Source: Microcaldota archaeon (GTDB lineage: Archaea; Micrarchaeota; Micrarchaeia; Micrarchaeales; Micrarchaeaceae). From it: 64,000 nucleotides of DNA. The position numbers were made by a program, and so were the translations under genes. The stretch spans positions 40,087 through 104,086 of the forward strand of contig JAJYYB010000018.1 of the NCBI GenBank assembly GCA_021801355.1. Direction: 5' to 3'. Positions 1-8,266 of this stretch are shown here, in pieces. The notes under the pieces were generated by a model. It was not told the DNA's origin and did not search any database. It was given only the letters and a program-made list of their open reading frames with translations. The first letter of the stretch is position 1. Each line of letters starts with the position of its first letter.

Positions 1-429
1 ATAGACAGCGAGCGCGGTCTTCATAGGCTTGGACGAAATCTCCAGGTCCGCAAGCGCCTTCTCATCCGTATTGAAGTTGCTGCTCGCCTGAAGGGCCTTC
101 CTGAGCTCGCCATCCGACGGCTTCGTCCCTCCGTTAGCCTGCGTCATCGACCTTTCTAGGGAGTTGAGCTTGCTCAATGATGCATATGAAAGCGTTTCCA
201 CCTTGGCTGCCATCTCCGGAGACATCGACTGCGTAACGCCATCAAGCTCCCTCTGGGAATCCTGCATCACACCTATGCAGGAGAGCACCTCCTTCCTGTC
301 GAATTCGCCCAGCTCCACCTTTGAAAGGTCGGAGTACATGCGCGTGAGTATGTCCTGCACTGCGTCGTGGTATTCCTGTATTGTAGTTATTGCCTTTGTA
401 GCAACATAAGGAACGCTTTTTGATGCCAT
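1..429 (-). CDS. Hypothetical protein, partial (C-terminus off left edge)
   Basis: The minus strand is open from an ATG at 429 to the window edge (143 codons). It starts MASKSVPYVATKAITTIQEY and continues as a mostly helical, charged, Ser- and Met-containing protein with no membrane segment or motif I recognise. It is divergent from the thioredoxin gene, with about 180 bp between them holding AT-rich promoter-like DNA. The codon use resembles neighbouring genes and the opposite-strand frame gives a poorer protein, so I take the minus strand as coding. Function unknown. Confidence 0.6.
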   Translation of the reverse strand, partial: MASKSVPYVATKAITTIQEYHDAVQDILTRMYSDLSKVELGEFDRKEVLSCIGVMQDSQRELDGVTQSMSPEMAAKVETLSYASLSKLNSLERSMTQANGGTKPSDGELRKALQASSNFNTDEKALADLEISSKPMKTALAVY

Positions 430-607
430 ATTGATTACCATTTTCACTGACGTTAATACTGACTCGCTCAACGTATTTAAATGCTATTGAGATGCCAATT
501 TAGAGCTTGGACGCAAAGATGCAGCCCGGGGAATCAGCGACAATTTTTTATAACCTGCCATAAATAGTTATAAATAATAAAACTGAGAAATAATACACGT
601 GGATATT

Positions 608-928
608 ATGGCAGTAAAAGACGTAGACGAGAAGTCGTTTGATGAGGAAGTGCTGAAATCCAAGATGCCTGTGATAGTCGATCTCTGGGCTCCGTGGTGC
701 GGACCTTGCAGGATATACAGCCCTATAATAGACGACGTCTCGAAGGACTATGAGAACAAGGTCAAGTTCGTGAAGGTAAATGTCGACGAGAACGAGAACC
801 TTGCGGGCAAGTACAATGTCGAGAGCATACCGACCACGCTGCTCATACAGAACGGCAACATAAAGGCCATGAGGGTGGGCACAGCTCCGAAGGAGGACTT
901 GAAAAAGTGGATTAACGGCTACCTCTGA
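608..928 (+). CDS. trxA: Thioredoxin
   Basis: Cytosolic thiol-disulfide oxidoreductase of 106 residues, the usual thioredoxin length. The active site WAPWCGPC is near residues 27-34 (Cys31, Cys34), the buried Asp lies in VIVDLWAP, and the cis-Pro is in ESIPTTLL near residue 75. A GTG at 599 is in frame, but the ATG at 608 gives the normal N-terminus. A TATA-like stretch (tataaataat) lies about 40 bp upstream. A reductase is not encoded nearby, so its electron donor is unknown. Confidence 0.93.
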   Translation: MAVKDVDEKSFDEEVLKSKMPVIVDLWAPWCGPCRIYSPIIDDVSKDYENKVKFVKVNVDENENLAGKYNVESIPTTLLIQNGNIKAMRVGTAPKEDLKKWINGYL

Positions 929-996
929 TCGGTTGCCTTATTTTACATCAAGCGCGATTGCACGGCCCTTGAGGGCCATTTGGACATGATGATCCT

Positions 997-2271
997 ATGC
1001 CTGACGTTCCGTTCCCCAGGGGTATGCGCGACCTCATGCCGAACGAGGCCCTTTTCAGGAACGTTGCGCTCAAGAAGATAGAGGGGGTCTTCCAGACTTT
1101 CGGCTTCCTTACGATAGACACGCCCACGCTCGAATCACTCGACGTCCTCAAGGCTAAGAACGCCATAGGGGAGGACACCAAGCTAATATACGAGTTCAAG
1201 GATGAGAACCTGGGCCTTAGGTACGACCATACCGTATCGCTCGCCAGGTACTTCGGAATGCACCGAGACCTGCAGCTCCCGTTCAAGAGATACTACATAG
1301 GCAAGGCATGGAGGAGGGAGGAGCCGCAGAAGCTAAGGTACAGGGAGTTCACCCAGGCAGATATAGATATAATAGGCGGGAGCAGGGATTTCGTGGAGGC
1401 CGAGCTGATAGCTGCGGCGAGCAAGGCGCTGGACAGCATTGGCATAGAGCACATAATAAGATTCAGCAATAGGAAGCTAATAGACGCCGCGCTTCAGAAG
1501 CTCGGGGTGCCGCAGGAGAAGGTCCTAGGTGTCTTCAGGATTATAGACAAGCTCGATAAGGTGGGGGCGGACGGCGTCTCCCAAAGGCTGGGCGATTCAG
1601 GGGTGAATAACGAGGTAGTGGCGAAGGTGCTCTCGTTCATAACGTCTGGCGGAGAAAACGAGGACAGGATAGAGTACGCGGAAAACTTGCTTGGCAAACA
1701 CGAATCAATCGGCGAAATCAGGTCTTTCTTGGCGGCGATGGAGCCGTACCAGATAAAAGGCGAGTTAAGGATCGACTTCTCACTTGTGAGAGGCCTGGAC
1801 TACTACACGGGAACTGTGTTCGAGTTCGCTAGCGCTGAAAACGAGAAAGGTCCGTCCATAGGCAGTGGCGGCAGGTACGACAACCTGATAGGGCTTTACG
1901 GAGGCAAGACGGTTCCGGCTGCAGGAGCCTCCATAGGGGTAGACAGGGTTCTGGACCTGCTAGGTTTCTCCGCGTCGCCGCAATCCAGCTATGCAAAGGT
2001 TTTCATCGCCGAGATAAACGACCAGAGCCACAATTATGCGGTCAAGGTCGCCAAGGCTCTAAGGGAAAAAGCCATAGAGACCGACCTGAATGTTGCTTCA
2101 AGGAATCTCTCCAACCAGTTGGCATATGCGAACGCACTTAAGTTCAAGTACGCCATAGTGGTGGGGCCTGCTGAAGAGAAGCTAGGGAAGGTCAAGCTCA
2201 AGAACCTGGTCAGCGGGGAAGAGAAACTGGTCATGATAGACGAAGCTATTAAAACGATAGGGACAGAATGA
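997..2271 (+). CDS. hisS: Histidyl-tRNA synthetase
   Basis: Class II synthetase that charges tRNA-His; 424 residues, a typical bacterial/archaeal length. Motif 2 lies at about residues 97-125 (KRYYIGKAWRREEP then REFTQADIDI). The histidine-specific motif RGLDYYTGTVFEF is near residue 265, GGRYDNLIG near 290, and motif 3 GASIGVDRVLDLLG near 310. The last 90 residues form the anticodon-binding alpha/beta domain. The ATG at 997 yields the expected start with PRGMRDLMP. It sits 68 bp after thioredoxin and about 30 bp before the next gene. Confidence 0.95.
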   Translation: MPDVPFPRGMRDLMPNEALFRNVALKKIEGVFQTFGFLTIDTPTLESLDVLKAKNAIGEDTKLIYEFKDENLGLRYDHTVSLARYFGMHRDLQLPFKRYYIGKAWRREEPQKLRYREFTQADIDIIGGSRDFVEAELIAAASKALDSIGIEHIIRFSNRKLIDAALQKLGVPQEKVLGVFRIIDKLDKVGADGVSQRLGDSGVNNEVVAKVLSFITSGGENEDRIEYAENLLGKHESIGEIRSFLAAMEPYQIKGELRIDFSLVRGLDYYTGTVFEFASAENEKGPSIGSGGRYDNLIGLYGGKTVPAAGASIGVDRVLDLLGFSASPQSSYAKVFIAEINDQSHNYAVKVAKALREKAIETDLNVASRNLSNQLAYANALKFKYAIVVGPAEEKLGKVKLKNLVSGEEKLVMIDEAIKTIGTE

Positions 2272-2299
2272 TTATGGCTTATCAGGGATCGTGGTTGTG

Positions 2300-2809
2300 A
2301 TGGCGAAATCCGAGTTGGACGAAATAACAAGGTCCGCATTGGAGAAGGGCGGCATACTCGTCAAGCTGTACTTTGATGTCCAGGACGCTGACAAGAGCAA
2401 GTTGCAGCCTCTTCTGGTGAATCTTATAAACGAGCACCTGCTCAAGGAGAAAGGCGTTATATACTGCTACGGCGCGGTAGAGGAGCCATTGGAGAAGGAC
2501 AAGGTATTCATAACGAGCGCCCAGGTCACGATGCTTGTGGACGGACTCACGCCGCTCATAAGCATAGCGTTCAACTATTCACCGGCAGGGATTGAGGTCC
2601 TTAAGCCTGACGACAAGCTTGTTCTAAACGTAAACCAGCTGCAGTCGGCAATAATAGAGATATCGCAGGTCTCGTTCAACTATTCTAAGTACGTCCTGGA
2701 GAAGATCCTCAAGCCGGAGGAACTGAACGATATAAAGAAGCAGATAGAGGCCAGAACTGAACTTGGCAAGAGGATGATGGATCAAAGGAAGGACGAAAAG
2801 AAGCAATAG
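2300..2809 (+). CDS. Conserved hypothetical protein
   Basis: A 169-residue soluble protein starting MAKSELDEITRSALEKGGIL. A GTG at 2291 is in frame, but the ATG at 2300 follows a better spaced purine-rich stretch. The middle is alpha/beta with repeated hydrophobic strands (KGVIYCYGAVEEPLEKDKVF, LTPLISIAFNYSP). The C-terminal 40 residues are helical and very basic/acidic, ending DQRKDEKKQ. It looks like an uncharacterised archaeal family protein, but I cannot name it. It may be co-transcribed with hisS and the ankyrin gene, given the short gaps. Confidence 0.7.
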   Translation: MAKSELDEITRSALEKGGILVKLYFDVQDADKSKLQPLLVNLINEHLLKEKGVIYCYGAVEEPLEKDKVFITSAQVTMLVDGLTPLISIAFNYSPAGIEVLKPDDKLVLNVNQLQSAIIEISQVSFNYSKYVLEKILKPEELNDIKKQIEARTELGKRMMDQRKDEKKQ

Positions 2810-2845
2810 CTGATCGGACAATCATCCAGTCTTACGGCGGGACAA

Positions 2846-3544
2846 ATGGCTGAGAATGACGACCTCAATTACAGGCTTTTTTACGAGATAGAAGAGGGCA
2901 AACTTGGCGAGGTAAAGAAGCTCATCGATGCTGGAGCGGATGTCAACTTCGTAAATGATAATGGATACACGCCGCTCATATGGGCTGGATCGCTGGGAAA
3001 TGTCGAGATAGTGGATGCCTTAATAAGGAACAAGGCGGATGTCAATGGCAAATTCAAGCTGGCGGACAAGACAGCGCTGATGGTCGCTGCCGAGGCAGGC
3101 CAGCTCGGTGTGGTGAAACTTCTTTTGATTAAGGGCGCCAGGACCGGTGAGAAAACAAGCACGGGACGCACTGCGCTAAGGTACGCCGCAGAGAATGGGC
3201 ATCTGGATATAGCAAGGCTGCTCATAGAAAGAGGTGAGGACGTAAACGCGCGCGACGTAAACAAATGGACCGTGCTTATGGCCGCGGCGATGTCCGGAGA
3301 AGCAGACATGGTCAAACTGCTTTCCGATCATGGGGCAGAATTGAACGCGAGGGATGACGAGGGCCTGACTGCGCTCATATGGGCTGTGAGGATCGGCAGC
3401 CTTGAATCTGCAAGCGCGCTCATAGAAGCCGGAGCGGACGTAAACGCGAAGGCAAACGACGGGCGCAGCGCGCTAACATTCGCGGATATGAGCGAGAACA
3501 GGGAAATGGCCAAGATGCTTATAGAGAAAGGAGGTGTGCCTTAA
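2846..3544 (+). CDS. Ankyrin-repeat protein
   Basis: A 232-residue protein made almost entirely of about six ankyrin repeats of 32-34 residues. Each carries the TPLIWAGSLGNVEIVDALI-type helix pair followed by a G-A-D-V-N-A turn (for example AGADVNFVNDNGYTPL, AGADVNAKANDGRSAL). There is no signal peptide, so it is probably a cytosolic protein-binding scaffold with unknown partner. It ends one base before the convergent cysS gene. Ankyrin proteins are often spread by transfer, but codon use here matches its neighbours. Confidence 0.9.
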   Translation: MAENDDLNYRLFYEIEEGKLGEVKKLIDAGADVNFVNDNGYTPLIWAGSLGNVEIVDALIRNKADVNGKFKLADKTALMVAAEAGQLGVVKLLLIKGARTGEKTSTGRTALRYAAENGHLDIARLLIERGEDVNARDVNKWTVLMAAAMSGEADMVKLLSDHGAELNARDDEGLTALIWAVRIGSLESASALIEAGADVNAKANDGRSALTFADMSENREMAKMLIEKGGVP

Positions 3545-3545
3545 T

Positions 3546-4982
3546 TCACTCTATCGGATACCACACCGAACCGTATTCCGTATCCTCTATCGATACTTTG
3601 TACTTGCTTTTCAGCTCGTCCCTTATCCTGTCGGCCTCGGTGAAATTGCCTGACTTCCTGAGCTCCTCGCGCCGTTTTACCAGCATGTCGGCCTCGAGCG
3701 GTATGCTTTGCTTGTAAGTCTCCTTTTTAAGCAAGCCGAAGATGCCGGCCATCTCCTTTATTGAAGATATAGCGTGCTTCTTGACATCAGAATTTATTGA
3801 TTCATGCGTCTCTGCGAAGCTGCGGAGGTCGTTTATCAGTATGACAAGTTTGGAGAGCGCGAGCGAAGTGTTGAAGTTGTCGTTCATCGCATCCTCGAAA
3901 TCCTTGACGAATGAATCAATTTTTGCTTTTATTGATACGTCATCTTCGGCATTGGCCTTGCTCTCGCGCATGTTGTAGAATATGCTGAATGCAGCATACA
4001 TGTAGTTTATCTTCTTCCTTGCGTCCTTCATGAGGCTCTCCGAATAGTTCATCTCCTTGCTGTAGTGCGTTGAGGCGCACAATGTCCGCATCGTTTCTGC
4101 ATCGTACTGCTTTAGCACGTCCCTTATAGTGACGAAGTTCTTAAGGCTCTTGCTCATCTTTGTTCCGTTGACGTTTACAACTCCGGTGTGCACCCAATAT
4201 TTGACGAATGGCTTGACGCCGAAAGCCCCCTCGGCCTGCGCTATCTCGTTCGTATGATGGGGGAATATCAGTTCGCTGGCGCCTCCGTGAATGTCGTATT
4301 GCGGCCCGAAGTTGACGTACGTTATGGCCGTGTCCTCTATGTGCCACCCCGGCCTGCCCACGAGCTCTATCTCTGAGCCTTTCGCATTGATCTTTATCCT
4401 CCATGAAGGCTCGCCAGGCTTGGCCGCTTTCCATAGTGCGAAATCGTATACGTTTTTCTTGTCAGGATTCGGCTCTATCCTATGATTTTCCAGCTCCTCT
4501 ATCTTGATGCCCGAAAGCTTGGTGTAGTCCTTGAACTTAGCTACATCGTAGTAGACGTCACCTTCAAGCACGTAAGCGTATCCTTTGTCGATAAGCAGCT
4601 GTATCTGCTCCCTAATTGCATCTATGTAGTCATGTGACCTTGGATAGTCATCAACGTCCTTCCTTACCCCGAGGGCGTCCATGTCCTCAAGAAAACGCTT
4701 TTCGTACAGCCCGGCCAGCTCCGAGGCTTCCATTCCCGCCTCCTTGGCCCTGTTTATTATCTTGTCATCAACGTCCGTTATGTTCTGTATATACTTTACG
4801 TCATAGCCTATGTGACGTAGCCATTTGACTATTATGTCGAAGCTTATGAACGTCTTTGCATGGCCTATATGCGCATCGTCGTAGACTGTTAGTCCGCACA
4901 CGAACATGTTGACATGCTTGCCGTTCATGGGCCTGAACTCCTCGTCAGACCTCGAAAGGGTGTTGTAAACAATAAGTGCCAT
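3546..4982 (-). CDS. cysS: Cysteinyl-tRNA synthetase
   Basis: Class I synthetase of 478 residues that charges tRNA-Cys. HIGH is at residues 38-41 (DDAHIGHAKTF) and KMSKS at 275-279. Of the four zinc ligands known in the E. coli enzyme (Cys28, Cys209, His234, Glu238), the first is Cys29 and the last two are His242 and Glu246. The Cys209 position, 25 residues before His242, is Asp217 (GWHIEDTAI). Metal binding may therefore differ. The C-terminal helical anticodon region is present. Its start lies 4 bp past the stop of the DUF763 gene, so the two may be co-transcribed. Confidence 0.95.
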   Translation of the reverse strand: MALIVYNTLSRSDEEFRPMNGKHVNMFVCGLTVYDDAHIGHAKTFISFDIIVKWLRHIGYDVKYIQNITDVDDKIINRAKEAGMEASELAGLYEKRFLEDMDALGVRKDVDDYPRSHDYIDAIREQIQLLIDKGYAYVLEGDVYYDVAKFKDYTKLSGIKIEELENHRIEPNPDKKNVYDFALWKAAKPGEPSWRIKINAKGSEIELVGRPGWHIEDTAITYVNFGPQYDIHGGASELIFPHHTNEIAQAEGAFGVKPFVKYWVHTGVVNVNGTKMSKSLKNFVTIRDVLKQYDAETMRTLCASTHYSKEMNYSESLMKDARKKINYMYAAFSIFYNMRESKANAEDDVSIKAKIDSFVKDFEDAMNDNFNTSLALSKLVILINDLRSFAETHESINSDVKKHAISSIKEMAGIFGLLKKETYKQSIPLEADMLVKRREELRKSGNFTEADRIRDELKSKYKVSIEDTEYGSVWYPIE

Positions 4983-4986
4983 TATA

Positions 4987-6105
4987 TCACAGCTTGGCTT
5001 CTACCGGCCCGGTTAAGTCGGTATATTTTCTGGCCAGTTCCCTGCTCAGCCTCTTCATTATCTTTGTTGACTCTGCTTTATCTATCTTGGCGTTATTTAC
5101 TATTCCGGCCATTGCATTAACCACGTCATCGTATTGTTTGAGATTTATCTTGTAAGGTATGCCATCCTTTCCACCTAGGTTGTAGGCGTACATCACCGGA
5201 TCCCTCTTGTAAATCAGTGTATCGTATACGAGCGATGATATTATAGCAAGCGACCGGAGAGTGCGGGCGCCTATGCCCTTCTGATTCAGAAGCTCCTGGT
5301 AAGATCCAGGCCTCATCTCGCTTGCAGCAAGAAGTGCTTCCTTGGCTGCCGTTGATAGATCCACTTCCGGATAAATCTTATGCCGTGAAGGCATGAACAG
5401 CCTCTGCTGTCCGCCGTTGAGCACGGACCTTATATCATCGTTTACCAAGTCAACAGTCAACTTCTTCAAATCGCTGTTCATCGAGTAAGTCATATCGGTT
5501 GTCACTTCGCTCAAGTTCGATACAACTGCCCTGTTCGTTTCGTTAGTTACGTCCTTCTCATTAACAGATTCGCCCAGCACCTGAAACCTGACTGCGTAGT
5601 GGGACTTTCCACCAATCATGCCCTGCTGTATTATGCCCCAATCACTGTCCTTCGAGAAAAGGAAGACATGGTGGTATATGCTTACATCGTTGTAGACGAG
5701 TCCGGAATCTATTTTAGCTATTGTCCTGCTCAAGCCTATGAATCTCTCACTTTCGTTAGGTATGGAGAGCTTGTCTGTGCCATCTGCTATCTGCTCCGGA
5801 GTTGATGTTCCGGTATTTCCCTTCCCTCCGGCTATGAAGATATCTGAATTGCCATTCAGCGCCTCCTTGAGTGCGCCCAAAGTGACGGTTGTAGTGCCGC
5901 TGCTGTGCCAATCGTAGCCTATGGCGCACGAGAGAGCCTGGAACCAGTACGGATCGCCAAGCCTCCTTATGAATTCCTTGCTGCCGTATTCATCTATGAC
6001 TGCTTCGGATATAAGCCCGCCTAGCTTGACCATCCTGGCGAAGAGCCACCTGGGAGCCTTCCCGCCATGAAGCGGGAGCAGAGTTACGCCCTGCACAATA
6101 AGCAC
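4987..6105 (-). CDS. DUF763 family protein
   Basis: A 372-residue protein matching the DUF763 family by its N-terminal signature: LPLHGGKAPRWLFARMVKL, then GDPYWFQALSCAIGYDWHSS and TTVTLGALKEAL. The family occurs in archaea and some bacteria and has no settled function. The His/Asp/Trp-rich motifs suggest a nuclease or hydrolase-like core, which is only inference. The central part is alpha/beta and the C-terminal third is helical, with a helix-hairpin-helix-like LLNQKGIGARTLRSLA. It begins immediately after the stop of the upstream surface-protein gene. Confidence 0.85.
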   Translation of the reverse strand: MLIVQGVTLLPLHGGKAPRWLFARMVKLGGLISEAVIDEYGSKEFIRRLGDPYWFQALSCAIGYDWHSSGTTTVTLGALKEALNGNSDIFIAGGKGNTGTSTPEQIADGTDKLSIPNESERFIGLSRTIAKIDSGLVYNDVSIYHHVFLFSKDSDWGIIQQGMIGGKSHYAVRFQVLGESVNEKDVTNETNRAVVSNLSEVTTDMTYSMNSDLKKLTVDLVNDDIRSVLNGGQQRLFMPSRHKIYPEVDLSTAAKEALLAASEMRPGSYQELLNQKGIGARTLRSLAIISSLVYDTLIYKRDPVMYAYNLGGKDGIPYKINLKQYDDVVNAMAGIVNNAKIDKAESTKIMKRLSRELARKYTDLTGPVEAKL

Positions 6106-7182
6106 TTAAGCATGTGAAATGTTGAGAGCTACGGGCTTTATGCTGTGCGCCGGAGGCGTGTTGCTAATCCCGAAGTCACCGACTGCTATGTAAGTCTGCC
6201 TTCGCAGTGTATCAGCCACTATGCGTACGCGCACAGGCTTCCCTATGAAGTAAACAAGCGGAATGCTCGCGTTCCTGAACGTCGTGGTGGCGTTGACGCC
6301 GTAAGCGGTGTTGTTGAACGTGTCGTAGTTCGCGGTGATGTACTGCGTGTTGTTGTACAGCACCTCGACATACAGCCCCGAATTGTCAGCGCTTATTATC
6401 TTGAAGTTGAGGAACGGCTCTGAAGCGTTGAAGTAGTCAGAAGTGAGGTTGCCCGGCGAGTCGGTAAGACCGCAGTTGAATGTAGTTGCGACGAAATAGC
6501 CGACATAGCTGCTCAGGTTCCATGGAGAGCTGAGGAAGCACTGGCGCTTGTTCGCCAGACTCATGTTTAGCGGCCCGGTCCCGAAACCGGGCATGCTGGC
6601 GTTCCATCCGGTGTACTCTCCGGTAGAGAATGCCCCATTATAGACGTTGTGGTATACTATGAGAGGCGCCTTGAGTGAAGTATTGAATAGGACTATCGAA
6701 GCACCGCAACTACCGCTCTCTGATGATCCAGTCACCAGGTTGACGTAGAGCTTCTGCGGCGGAAGGTTCACATCCTGTATGAATGTCGTGCAGTTGTAGA
6801 ACGTTGACCCGTTAAAGTAAACTGTGCCGTTGGTTCCCTTTACCAGTATGTGGTTCCTACCCGCATTGCCAGTTGCGGACCAGAGGCCAAGCTCGCCGCC
6901 AGGCCACATGCACTCCTTCGTCACGTTTGCGCTGAACGAAAGATTTGATATCTCAAAGCCCGAACATGATGGTGTGTAGTTCGCTGATATGGTGGTCGTA
7001 ACAGAAGAAACAACCGTAGAGGTTGGCGCTGTGGTCTTAGGCACAGTAGTAGTAGTCACGGTTATTGAGTTTGTAGGCGGCGTGGTGCGGTTGAATACGT
7101 GAAGCACCCCGACAAGGAACCATATTGCTATGAGCACTATTACAAGCGCTATGTAAGCAATGCCATTTCTTGAAATCTCCAT
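6106..7182 (-). CDS. Membrane-anchored surface protein, unknown function
   Basis: A 358-residue protein with one N-terminal membrane segment (about residues 8-27, IAYIALVIVLIAIWFLVGVL). A Thr/Val/Ser-rich stalk follows at about 33-70, then a beta-rich ectodomain with more than ten N-X-S/T sequons, so it is probably glycosylated and exposed. Cys pairs in the ectodomain may form disulfides. I recognise no catalytic motif. It lies between the SodX-like protease gene and DUF763 on the same strand. Confidence 0.75.
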   Translation of the reverse strand: MEISRNGIAYIALVIVLIAIWFLVGVLHVFNRTTPPTNSITVTTTTVPKTTAPTSTVVSSVTTTISANYTPSCSGFEISNLSFSANVTKECMWPGGELGLWSATGNAGRNHILVKGTNGTVYFNGSTFYNCTTFIQDVNLPPQKLYVNLVTGSSESGSCGASIVLFNTSLKAPLIVYHNVYNGAFSTGEYTGWNASMPGFGTGPLNMSLANKRQCFLSSPWNLSSYVGYFVATTFNCGLTDSPGNLTSDYFNASEPFLNFKIISADNSGLYVEVLYNNTQYITANYDTFNNTAYGVNATTTFRNASIPLVYFIGKPVRVRIVADTLRRQTYIAVGDFGISNTPPAHSIKPVALNISHA

Positions 7183-7210
7183 TTTATCACGCGGCCGTTC
7201 TATTATACTC

Positions 7211-7498
7211 CTACACTTTATAAATTACTTTGCCAATTATTTCGCAGCTTTTCACGTAGCCGAATGACCTGCTGTCATCGCTCAGCTTTGCGTTGTCGCC
7301 AAGTACGAACAACGAATCGCCCTTTATCCCGCTTACCCTCTTTATCAGGTACAGCCCGGTCTTAGGATGCGGAAGGATTACTACATCGCCATTGCGGAGC
7401 CGGGAGTGCAGCGCGCTTACCAGGACGTAATCGCCATCCATTATCGCAGGCTCCATGCTGCGGTCCCTGACATGGAATATCCTGATTGGCAGGCGCAT
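7211..7498 (-). CDS. sodX: S26-family protease, probable NiSOD maturation protease
   Basis: A 95-residue S26 (signal peptidase-like) protease without a membrane segment. The catalytic Ser is in VRDRSMEPAIMDGDYVLV (about residue 14) and the Lys is in LYLIKRVSGIKGDSLFVLGD (about 53). The conserved SDDSRSFGYV box is present. Small soluble S26 proteins next to sodN are known to cut the NiSOD leader so that the active-site His becomes the N-terminus. Here the gene follows sodN by 14 bp on the same strand, which supports that role. It could otherwise be a general processing peptidase. Confidence 0.85.
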   Translation of the reverse strand: MRLPIRIFHVRDRSMEPAIMDGDYVLVSALHSRLRNGDVVILPHPKTGLYLIKRVSGIKGDSLFVLGDNAKLSDDSRSFGYVKSCEIIGKVIYKV

Positions 7499-7512
7499 AT
7501 GAAGCGCTTGGA

Positions 7513-8031
7513 TCAGAGCTTCGGCAGGACCATCTGCCTCTTGGTCGGGTAAGGCGCCTCGACCCGCTTGCTCTCTATCTTCTTGGTCTTCCAGAACGCC
7601 TCGGCTATCTGCATTACAGTATCGAGAAGCGCCTCTGCATTCTTCACGTCTATCGTCTGTTTGGCCTTGGATGCCTGCTTCATTGCCGTGAAGAACAGGT
7701 TGTGTATGTTAGGGTCTGCCTGTATGTGCTCTGGCTTGAAATAATCTCCCCACAGTACGCGCAGCTCGTGCTTGCATATCTCTGCGTACTTCTCCTTCAG
7801 CTCAGTTGCCCTTATCATGCTGTGCCTGTCATCGAGTGACATATTGTCACCATGAGCCTTGAGTTCGTTTATGAGATCGTCCATCCTTATTACTGTATGT
7901 GCTGCCAGCTGTGCATCGAAAGGATCGTATATGCCGCACGGATAGTCGCAGTGCGCGTACACATTGTCGAAGTGCAACATCCTGTCGGCCGCGTACAGAA
8001 CCTTCCTTGCAAAAGAGTCTATTTCTTGCAT
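7513..8031 (-). CDS. sodN: Nickel-containing superoxide dismutase
   Basis: Converts superoxide to oxygen and peroxide. The nickel hook H-C-D-Y-P-C-G-I-Y-D-P is at residues 27-37, giving His27, Cys28 and Cys32 as His1, Cys2 and Cys6 of the mature enzyme. A 26-residue leader precedes it. A GTG at 8040 is in frame, but AAGGTG overlapping it is a good ribosome site for the ATG at 8031, so I chose 8031 (172 aa; 146 after cleavage). The rest is helical, as expected for the four-helix NiSOD subunit, with a C-terminal extension. sodX follows at once. NiSOD is mainly bacterial, so an archaeal copy suggests transfer. Confidence 0.92.
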   Translation of the reverse strand: MQEIDSFARKVLYAADRMLHFDNVYAHCDYPCGIYDPFDAQLAAHTVIRMDDLINELKAHGDNMSLDDRHSMIRATELKEKYAEICKHELRVLWGDYFKPEHIQADPNIHNLFFTAMKQASKAKQTIDVKNAEALLDTVMQIAEAFWKTKKIESKRVEAPYPTKRQMVLPKL

Positions 8032-8062
8032 CAAGAACACCTTATTATTAATTGCATTGCAC

Positions 8063-8072
8063 TTTTAAATAT
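8063..8072 (-). promoter_or_regulatory. Probable TATA box of sodN-sodX
   Basis: An A/T run (minus strand atatttaaaa) lies about 35 bp before the chosen sodN start, at archaeal promoter distance, with a purine-rich stretch before it. The following leader is short. No operator palindrome is visible. Confidence 0.45.
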
Positions 8073-8125
8073 GTTTAGGCTATTTTGTGGAGCCATGCTT
8101 GTGTATGACAAAAATATACCACCTT

Positions 8126-8155
8126 TGGAGCCGTAGAAATGACAATGTTATTTTA
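8126..8155. repeat. Short degenerate direct repeat, copy 1
   Basis: The core agaaatgacaatgttat matches agaaatgccaatgttat near 9753-9769 with one difference, and similarity extends a few bases to each side. The two copies bracket the APC permease gene. They may be relics of an insertion or a common regulatory element. Confidence 0.4.
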
Positions 8156-8266
8156 GGCGCCATATGACATACGAATGCAGTAAATGCTGCTCGTATTGAT
8201 AGAAACGCGCTTTTCATATTCCTACCAGAGGCTAAGGAGGGATTGTATTTCTCCGGATCCAGAAAA

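Noticed and set aside
948..1286. Minus-strand open frame across hisS
   Set aside because: It is antisense to a clear HisRS with all motifs; composition is Ser/Arg-rich and it has no recognisable domain.
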